DNA from: Hydractinia symbiolongicarpus
Taxonomy: Eukaryota; Cnidaria; Hydrozoa; Anthoathecata; Hydractiniidae
Reading direction: 5' to 3'
DNA length: 64,000 nucleotides
NCBI RefSeq assembly: GCF_029227915.1
Contig: NC_079880.1
Location: forward strand, 9,267,501 to 9,331,500
Notes under the pieces: model-generated
Told to the model about the DNA's origin: nothing
Database searches by the model: none
What the model saw: only the letters and a program-made list of their open reading frames with translations
In this document: positions 11,937 through 22,700 of the stretch, one piece after another
Layout of the letters: each line of letters begins with the position of its first letter
Position numbering within the stretch: the stretch's first letter is position 1
Position numbers and translations under genes: made by a program

Positions 11937-13798
11937 TTAACAGCACTTTTTCTTTTTCTTTTCTTCTCTATCAAAATTCAAATTGAGCACACTGTGTTTC
12001 AACAGGGTATCTTCACTTTGTTCCATTTTCCTGGAAAGAAAAAACACACCTATGAGTTATAAGACCTCAAATACAACCACGAAGGCTGGCGGTACGTTTC
12101 TTATTGGAGTAAGCTTGACCTGATAATTATTTCTGATAGATGTTGGTCGAAGAACTTTGAAATCAACATTAAGTTATTTGACTTACTTAGCCATTTTTTG
12201 CATCGCTTCCAGCACACCGACTCCAGAACAGGCGCTGACTTCTGCGTACGAAGCATTATAATCCTATAAAAAGAAGAGAGTATTTTAAATGACGTAACAA
12301 CCTCCGTGAGAAAGAATAGCAAAGTTATTGATGTAAACAATTTGACTTGCTTAACCTGATCTGATTTTTTTCTCAATAAAAATGGCAGGCTGCAGGACTA
12401 AAATAGGCAGCATTTTCATTAAAACGTCATGCAAATTTACACGACTTTTTATATAAGGCATCTGGCAAAGATTCTTTGTTGAAAAGTTTTTATCCCCTGT
12501 CGTAAATTTCATTCCAAAAGTTTTTTAAATAAAAAGTGGGGTGTTTGCGTCAAATTATTGTGCGAATCACAATCGTGTTAAATCAGTTTAAACTTTTTAG
12601 CCTAAACACCTTGTCTGGGTTCGTTCTGTTCAAAAACCTAAAAATCCCTGGGACGGTCCGGTGTTACCACTTAACCAATATCTACGAAAAGTCTTTTATC
12701 TGCAGAATATCTTTCTGGTTTTCAATGTTTCTCAAATTTTAATTGGTTTAATACCAAATTGGTTATAAACTAGTTTCTTGTGCAGAAACATGTGGTATCC
12801 TTTGTTTGTTGACGTAACATAAATGTACATACCGCAGCTAATTTTTCTGCTGTGTTAGATTTTACTTTTCGAAGACTTTCATCCTTCTCTACTAAATCCT
12901 TTTTATTGCCCAACAGCATGACAACGCAATCAGGTTCAGCTCCTTCCTACAATAAAAATATGTGTTCAGGTTTTTTAAATTGCATGGATTTTTGTGTATA
13001 TACTCTAGCCATTTTAATTGTTTCAAGAAAAAGAACTGACAGAGATAGTTATATTCCGTTCAATTATTTCGTCACATGAATTTCCAGAAGTCATTCAAAG
13101 GTATCAAAATCAAACGTATACATCGGATACTTCGATTTGAAGCTAAAACTATGTTTTGAAAATAAATCGATTTTAACTGACTCAGAACTAACCTCGATAT
13201 TTAACATCCATCCTTTTACGTTCGTGTAAGATGACCACGACGAAAGATCGAACATCACAACGACGCCGTCAGCCCGTCGGAAGTATTGCTTCGTGATACT
13301 ACGAAACCTAACAAGAAAAAAGATAAAAGCCAGGTTTAGATTTCCCAATCTTGTAACATTTAAGCGTGCAACACACAAATTTTAAACGAACGAGATTTTA
13401 CGGAACCAGAAATGTTTAAGCAGGATTTTCCTCTCAGTTTTAATTTGGGTTAAACAGGGGGCTAATTCGTTTAACTTAAATAACAGACAAGAAAAACGAA
13501 CAAACAATCAACAAATTAAGAAACCAAGAAATTAAAAACCCAACAAACAAACAAACAAACAAACAAACCTTTCTTGTCCCGCAGTATCCCACAATTGAAG
13601 AGCGACAACCTGTCGATTTAGTTTGATAGTCTTCACTTGAAAGTCGACGCCTATAGTGGCGGTAAAATTGATTCTGAAGTCATCGAAACAAAACCGATGG
13701 ATGAAACTGCTCTTGCCGACTCCACTGTCGCCGACAAATACGATCTTATAAACACGACTTGGAGTATCATTCAGAAGGTCTAACGAGGGTGCTGAAGA
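11937..13798 (-). other. Rab GTPase domain exons and prenylation tail
   Basis: Exon 13569-13798 carries G1 (GDSGVGKSS), switch I (FTATIGVDFQVKTIKL) and G3 (WDTAGQER, catalytic Gln kept). Exon 13193-13307 follows with FRSITKQYFRRADGVVVMFD. Exon 12833-12946 has G4 NKKD. Exon 12187-12263 has the G5-like AEVSACSG. Exon 11937-12030 ends in five Lys and Cys-Cys. All nucleotide-binding residues I can judge are present, so it should be an active GTPase lipid-anchored to membranes. Confidence 0.92.
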
Positions 13799-16700
13799 CT
13801 AAGAAACGAACATAGTAATGGTAAAAATTTTTCCTGGAAAATAAGCCTTTGACCCAATAAATTGATTTACTGATTTACTGTTTTTGGGTATATTTTAGAA
13901 AAAATTCGTTTTTACTAACACTGTAGTGTTGTAAAAGATTTTTTTTGGTTACAACTTTTTGTGGATTTAACGAATTTCAAAAAGCAAAGTTGAAAAAAAT
14001 CAACAAGTCAGTCTTTTATATTTAGAATAATTTGATGCGACTGGTTTGTGTTCACATTTTTCCTTTGTTCCTTACCTTACCCTGCCTCCATTCCTCCGAT
14101 TCTCGTCAATGTACTTTATATTTTCATTTTAACTTCTTATTGTTCACTTTATTCTCCACTTCCCTTTTTGTTTGAATAACAATATCTACTCCAAGAATTA
14201 TTTTCACTTACCGCGATGGAATCTTCCCTGTTCATGCCAATCGGTGGTCGCCTTGGCGACGACGGAGTCAAGACGTCAGATACTTCAGATGTCAACAACT
14301 CCGATCGATCAGTAGCGATAGTCGTGTGTGCAGAGTTCGTCGTGGTTTCTATGTAAAGAAAATTCGCAAAGAATAAACAAGAAATCTATTTTTTTAATGA
14401 AACCAATGTAAAACAACTATATATATAAAAATAGTCAAAAATTAAGGCAAAAGGTAACTCACCTAGGATTTTGGAAGGAGAAGCTTGCTCAAATACTTCA
14501 ATATCTTCAGCTAAAAGGCAATACAAGACAAAGAAGGAATATAACAATACCCGACACATCTGTACCAAAAGACTTCCAACTGATACAAACAAACTTACTC
14601 TCGTAGTTCGTTGATGTCCGATTAAAATATTCCTGGTCGTGTGATTGTACGTCTTCTAAATTTTGTAGATATACCGAATGAATGTTGGGAAATAGAAACA
14701 ATAAAGTGCTGTAGAAGGTTGTTAGAACAAATTAATAGGGCGTTCATTTGGAAAAATACCAAAAAAAAATGACGCCATTTTTTTGAATATGCTCCTGCTG
14801 CGTATTCTCATTTTAAGCTGAATAACGCCTTTATTTAACACACAGAGTAAGTTCTGTCTGCTTTAACTAGGTCTAACATTAATACAGAAAGAGGATTGCT
14901 ATGCTCCTGATGTGTATTCCGCCGAGCATATGTAAGATAAAACGGCTCTAACCTTCATTTTCTCCAATCGCATTCAGAGTTCCCTCTCTATGTGCGTTGA
15001 AGTTGGGCGAGTCCATATCTTGTATAGGCGAGTGCACATGATCACCGCTACGATTGAGAAGAAAGCAAGAGTTACGAACACATACAAAATACTAACAAAA
15101 AATTTCTGGATGCTTCATAGTTTAATTGGGGGTTCTCTGAGACAGGCTTTGTCCAATTTTAACACTGTCAATAGATGGCACCAAATGGGCTGACAATACT
15201 ACATTTAAAAAGCGCCGGAGTGAGGACTCGAAACTGAACCTTATGATTACAAGTCGAATGCGCTACCACTACACTATCTCAGCATGTGAAAGTGAAAGCT
15301 TACATTGGTGCAAAGTAATTGGATAAGATGGATCCTTGTTTTTTTAACGGACTATGGGTTGGTGTAGAAGTTGATGTCCTAAATAAAAAAGAAAAATATT
15401 TTAGTGTGCCACCTTAAAAAAACAAAAATACAATATGTAGAATGAGCAAGCTTATTTTAACGTCTGAAGTTGTCGCCAATTTCGAATTTCCTAAAACTTG
15501 CGTATTAAAAAGTTGGAGAGAAGAGAAAATTCGCAAATTTAGAAACTTTAACAACGACTTCTTGCGCATTTCGCAAAATTGCATTCCAGAGAAAACTAAA
15601 GCTTCACAGAGCAGAAAAAGGAAGCTTTTATAGAGATACAGGTTATAAACATGAAACGCATACCTCAGTGGAAAATAGTGATCTAAATTGGATCCTGTTC
15701 GAGATAACTTCTGTTTTTCTTTAACCTGAAAAAAAATTTGTCAATTTTTAAATTAGTATACGCATAGGTCTGTATAACACACTAATTTTAACAGAAAGCC
15801 CAAATTAATTTGTGTATTTGTAGAAAAGCCAGGGGTGATAATCTCCTTTTTGCTTACCATTTCATCTTTTAAGCTCGGTAGACGAACAACTTTCTAAAAG
15901 GAAATAAGGATTTTAGTATATATACATTCTGCTGGGCTGTCTGGTTAGAACATTATGGTCTAAATGTTTGAATAATTTAAACGTATCTCTTTTGTTGTTA
16001 TTAAAAGGACTTTAAATAAACCTGTTAAGCTTAAACAAAACTGGGTAGATAGCTATCACATACTGTCAAAATGGGTACATAGAATTTAAAACTACATACA
16101 GATTTTAATGAAGCTTCTATAGTATCTCTGTCATCTCGCAACTTTTGGTTCACCGATCTAAATATGCGTAATCAATATTACCTAATTGGTACAAACTTTA
16201 GCGTGAATTTTATTTGACTATGTCAATAACATTTGGCGTGAGTTTAGCGACTTTAATCTAACATTTGACAATTTCAGATCAAAGTCGCCAACTTCGGAAA
16301 ATCTCCTCCGCGGTCAAATTATACGAATAAGGAATAATCACAACATATAATCATAATTTCGATTTCTAATATATACTACGTCAAAAGTAAAGATGATTGT
16401 TTAAGCTTACCTCAGCATGTCAAGTTGTTTTATCAAATTCTCATGTTCATATTGAATACCTTGAGTAGCTTGAAACGCAGCTCTAGAAAGTGTAAAAAGT
16501 CAATAATATTTTTTGAACTAAGGTAAAATTACATTTGCAGATGCAACACTGTAGTTGTGAAGTATCTTGTTCTCCTGGTTAGATCGTCCTTGCTTATGTT
16601 TCCTTTTATAAATAAACTTCTGCTGTTAAGCTTGAACTTCTTTCCAATCAACTACAGTTAGGACCAAGGGGAAAAATTGATGATACTGAGATTTCTAACG

Positions 16701-19700
16701 GAAAAGACTTGATTTAACTTTTGTGATCTTTCGAGACAATGATAGGAGATGATAGAAAAGAGGAAAACAATATACACTTTGAGTGCCTTGATATATCAAA
16801 GTTGTTTTTTAATGCAAAACAGATAGCTGAAAACAACTAATCAGCACTTTTGACATTTGTATGTATCTTACTTCAGTGTTTCTTTCTTCTCTTGTTTCGT
16901 TTGTTCTTCTAGATGATGTAAATTGGATTTTAGATATTCTAAATTCGACATAGAGCTGTTTAACTTGTCCTCTAACAGTACATTTTCCTAAAATAATGTT
17001 TAAAAATGTTATATCAGGTCCCATGGTGTTCTTTAATACAAACTAAAGCGATTTTTATTACATAGAAATGCATTTGCAATACCCGTAAGAGCCTCAGGGT
17101 TTAGCAAAGCCCTATTTACACTATGTGATCACTACCTTCAAAAGATTTGAATTTTGAGCTTTTAATCTCTGTTCCTCTTCGACAACTTCTTTTAGGCGTG
17201 ACTCAAGCTAAAAAAAAAGAAAACTGAAAATGACATACTGCAGAAAGTATCTTCATGCAAACACATGCAGGTAACATGTATATAAGCACACAGAAGGACG
17301 AAGTGACTTTCTTTGAGCTTGACAACATTCTGTCACATTATACATACCGCGCTCTGTCTTTGCATAAATTTTTCTAAATGTTTTTCTTTTTCCTGCAACT
17401 CTTGTCGTAAATCTTCCCGCAGATAAATTTCTTTTTGAGATTCCTAAATTATCATAACGTAAAGTTCATAAGAACATAATCAAAATGTAAATTAATAAAT
17501 TGGTAAAGCTTTTAAAAGTGTTTAACCTTTAACTTCATTTTTTTAGAAAAAGGATATCGGTTATACTAATTGGATAAGATAGAGCACAGAAGTCTTACCA
17601 TTTCCTTTTGCTTCGCTTTTTCGTTCATCATTTGTGCTTCCATATCCTCACAAATCTGTTTAATTTCTGCATTGTGAGTGATGGTCTTACTGAAATATAA
17701 ATTATTCATATTTGCATGGGTCGGGACTGCTGAAGGGTAAAGGAAGAAATTAACTGTAATTCTTTGAGTTTTTACTAATTTTAGTTGCAATAAGTTTTAA
17801 ATGGAAAAATTATAAATTAAAGAATTAACGCTACAATCTGGGCACTGTTTCATTTCAACCGGACAGCTCATTTAATAAACCTCCTTGGATTAACGCAACA
17901 CGCTAACATTACAGCCATACTTTTTCTTTTAAAGTCTATTGCCAGGGAAAGGTTACTACTTCTCTCTGGTAAACTTTAAAGCTGTCTGATTTGAAAGTTT
18001 TTACATCACTTGCAGCAATCCATATCATATCAGGAAATTTACCTTTAACTATCATTCAAATTCTTATCTTAAATTTTGGTTGATTTTTATTATTTATTTG
18101 ATAATCACAGCCAAAATTGGTTTTCACTTTTCATCTTGTACATTAAAGTAACATTACAAAATTGAGGGAAAAAAGAAGTGCTTTCGTATTATTACGACTT
18201 CTCTCTATGTTCTGTCAATTTTTGTGTATCAGAGAAATAGCGAAAATTTATCTTTAATTGCTTCAGTCAGTTAAAGTCATACTACTTTATTTAAAATACC
18301 TCTCAAGTACATTCTCCAGATGTTTGGCTTCCTGTCTTGCAGTCTTTATTTCATTGTAAACTTTTTTAACAAAGTCTTCAAAAATTTTTGTTGTCGTATG
18401 ATCACCAGTACTCGACACTGAATCCCACAATTCTTGCAGTTGGTCTTTTGGAATAGCTCTAGAAACGATTTATAAATAGTGTACTGACAAAAATTTAGGT
18501 CTTATTTTATAATTAGGTCTTATTTAATTGAAACAGCCTTTTAAACTGAAATGACCAATAAATCATATTCACACATTTTTAATCTTCTGCAAACCTTAGT
18601 TGTACGTCAAAGAAAAAATAAAGCACCAGAATAACCGTAACCATCACATATCGCTTAAATCTAATAAAGTTAACTCCTGGTAACTCGAACCTCTGAAGTA
18701 CCGATAAAAATAGTTCGACTTAACAAATGTTCGAATTGAACGAAACCCCCGTTAAGTTGAGTTTAATCGAAAATGAGATTATAGTTCGAATTAAAGCGAA
18801 TTTTGCAGGTTGGGGCAACATTTACTGGGAAAAGGTGCGATTTTGGCGATTAAAAGGCATGCAAGTCACTTGTAAATTGAATTTTCTTAGACAGACAACA
18901 TTGTCAACGTATATTACATTGGGAGTTAAATGAAAAACTAAAAAAAAAAAAAAAAATTAAAAACTGAGATTTGTTTAGTCTTTGATTTCCTTTTCTCGAG
19001 TAAAATATTCGAGTTATCCGAAGAAATCAGGGGGAGCAAAAATGAGCCATGTTAATGAATGTACGAGTTATCCGCAGTTCGAGTTAACCGGCGTTTTTTA
19101 TGAGAAAGTATTATCGAAAGTTTAAGGGACCCAAGAAAATATTTTTGATTGGGTGTCCCTACTCTCCAGTGGAGGATTCGAAGTATCGTATGTAGGGAAA
19201 GGATGTTGTGTGGGTAAAGGGATGACCTAAGAAACAAGGGCTTCATCAGACGCACAGGCCTTGCTTCTTATATCGCTTTCTGCTCGAGTAGTGAAATTGA
19301 TCCATGTTAGAATAAAAACCAGTTATCGAGTTATCCAGTGTTCAAGTTAAGGGCGCTAACTGTAGGAGGTTTCCAAACGTCACGAAGGAAAATAGCTTGT
19401 CAGTTGAAACTGTACAATGTTTTTGCTTGCACTTTTTATACGCAGAGTTTAATTCTCGTCCCTCATTCAAAATTTATTGACTTAGGGACGGATGTCAACG
19501 ATATGAATTGTTAACCTTTAGCATTTTAAAAATGGTTCATATTTTTGTCGGCCTTAATATTCTGTTGGTCCTAATTTTTGTCACGGCCAAAAAATTTCAT
19601 CACTGGAAACTGACACAATTGGACCAATAAGCTTCATCAGAATTTTTATTGTCACGAGTCAGCTCTTTTTTCTGCTTTCATTTTCTATTTTTCTCAATTG

Positions 19701-22700
19701 TCTCAAACATCGCAAAAACACACATCAATTTCGCTAAACTAACTTACCCTCTGATTTCATCTTCAACTTTATCCAACATATCACCAATACACACATAAAT
19801 TTTGCTAAATTAACTTACCCTCTGATTTCATCTTCAACTTTGTCCAACATATCATCAATACCATTAACTCCAGACTCATACCGTATACTCATCTGTCGCG
19901 TGACAAACATACGTTCGGACCTGTTACTGGACACACTTTCTGACTTTTCTAAAATATTTTTGCTCGATTTTGAATGACTATCAATAAAGTATTTCTCATC
20001 GAATCCATTGTCCTCCTCCTCCTCCTCATCATCGTTATTACTTATACCGGAGTCTTGATGGAAAATTGTATTACTGTTTATCACAGAACTGCTGAAACCT
20101 TGTAAAAATTCATCAAATGTTATAAATCCATTTCCATCTTTATCTAAATTCGTAAATATATTCTCTATTTGTTGACTTGTCAAGCCTAATTTGTCATTTA
20201 ACCGACTCAAGTCAAGTTTTGTTACATATTCTTTCTTATCAGTGTCACACAAGTCAAACAAATTTCGTGCATTAACATATTCTTCATCTAAGATTGTTGA
20301 ATCAATACGTTCTTCACGTTCTAGTCCAAGAAAAAGCCCAAATCCAGTAACAAATTCTCGCAGTGTTAAAAACCCATTGTTATTAATGTCCAAACGATCG
20401 TATGCTTCGTTTATTAAGTCTTCGTGTAATTCTAATTCGTTTGATAACGTCAGGAGGTCTTCTCTTGTGATATAGTTCTTATTGCCGCAGTCGCATAGTT
20501 TGAATAGTCTGGTAGCCTGTTCATGTAGAAGTTTCTCGACCTCGTCGTCATCGTATCCAGAGATGTCCATTTTGAATGCTCTAATAAGAAAAAAAATCTC
20601 GGTATATATATATATATATAAATATACTATTTTTATTCCGCTACATATTGAAGAAAAATCAATTGGATAAAATATTAATTCTGATTTATATATATACATT
20701 ATTAAACTTTTTAAAAAAATAAAAAAATCATTGATATGTCTATGTATATATTTGTATCAGTTTTGAACCGTACGGAAAAAAGTGTTTAATACAGTAAGAG
20801 ATAAGATCGTAAACAGAGATTATACATTTTTTAACCTATAAAAAATACATGTAAAAAACATACAATTTAAAACCAACAGGGTATAGTTATGTTCAGGAAG
20901 CTACCAAAAAATTACAAATAAGAATCCATTACCGAGACTAATAAATGATACAAAAGAATATGCTATATATAATAAAAAACAGAACAAATTATGAGAAAAA
21001 GCATTCTGACCAACATGTGATCGAATAATTTTTCCCCATAAGTCTCCATTAAAAATCATTTAAACGAGGCTACATCAACTTTTCCAGACTTCAATCAGTT
21101 CAAAAACATATGTTGCTATGCAATCCTCTTCTGATAAAGTTGTATGCAATATTCTTTTAAAAATTATAAGATGGCAATCACTGAGAAATCAGAAAACATT
21201 TAAATAATTTTGAACAAATAAAAATCGATTATAGAATTAATTAAACAAAGCAATTATTAAACTGCCCTTGGAGATTCATTCAACTTTTTTCAATTGGTAT
21301 AAAAAAACCAATCTGGAATTTGGAAATATTTAAGTAATTTGCCTGAAACAGATGTAGAAATAATTTGTTTATATTGCTTCCTTTAATATATAAAAATTAA
21401 TTTTTTATAACGCAAGAAACAAGTCAAAAATTGCATTTCACGAAAAAATAAATATATATCCAAGTTCACCATAGTTCTATGGAATAGATAAAATCTCTTC
21501 AAGAAAAATCTCTGTCGACATTTAAACACACAAGCTTACCAAATTCCAGACGTTTCAAGAAATTTTTGTTCGACCTTTTAAAAAAATCTAAACTTTCCAC
21601 TTCAACTATATAGTATTCATTTAATCGATATAAAATCTATTTTCTGTTTCACATTAATATACGATCCTTTAAACCTTTAATATAAATAATTAAAAGAACT
21701 CAACCCACAATAGCTATAAACCAAGGAGTGTTGTTGTTAAAAACTTACATCAAAACTCTATACATCACTGTTAAGCAGACAGAGCACCAAGCTGTGTCTT
21801 TTACAGCTTAAGCTATTGTAAGATGGAAAACTTTCGTCACAAAATAAATTGGATACGACTTCCTTATCATCCAAAAATCACACGAATAAAACATTACGCA
21901 AAATTACGTACTTCAGTTATAAAAGAATTAATCTTAGTGTTAAAGATAAGAATTAATTCGTAAACAGATGGGAATGGCAAATAAATAGTTCATGTTGGTG
22001 CGTGGTTAGAGAGTGTTTGTTTAACGAAACAAGTAATCACAGCTTCTTTGTTTATCTTAAAAACAAACAAAAAAAATAGATACACTAAAGTGTAGAACAA
22101 AGCAGGGCGCAAGAGTACATGGGGTCGGAAGCATTTGGGTTCAGATAAATCGTGCATTGTCAAAAGCCTAACCGGCCAGTTTCAAAATAACGCCCTTCCA
22201 TAATAAATGCACTTAGCCTTCTTCCAAAGGCTTCTTAGATTCACCCAAAGCAATACAAAAAATAAGAAGTCCTGGGCACGAAATTGTAACTCACACTCTT
22301 CATAAAATAATTGGCGTAATGAAAGAAGCGAAATTGATCGTTTTGGTCGCCGAAATATGAAATGGCATAAATATGTTGGATCGAGATTTTCATATACATA
22401 GATGCGCAAAGCTAAGATTTTTTTTTGTTTTGCATTTGTGGATTGTTTAACTACATATGACTGACGATTACAATGTAGACTTTCTGTGTTATAAAGTCAG
22501 CCGTACTACTTTGCAGTTTTATACATGTGTCAATTGTTTGCAGGAGCCACTAAGGAAGACCAAAACTGTTTGAAACTACCATTTAATCGAGAAGAATCTC
22601 TTAAATTTCGATCAAACTAGAAAACAGTTTTAGGTAAGGACTCCAAGAACAATTTTGTGCAAATAAAGCAAGAGCTCTGCCGATCAAAATCTCGAATACT

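Noticed and set aside
15214-15283. Functional tRNA-Thr gene
   Set aside because: Acceptor and anticodon stems are mismatched; kept only as a pseudogene or SINE head.
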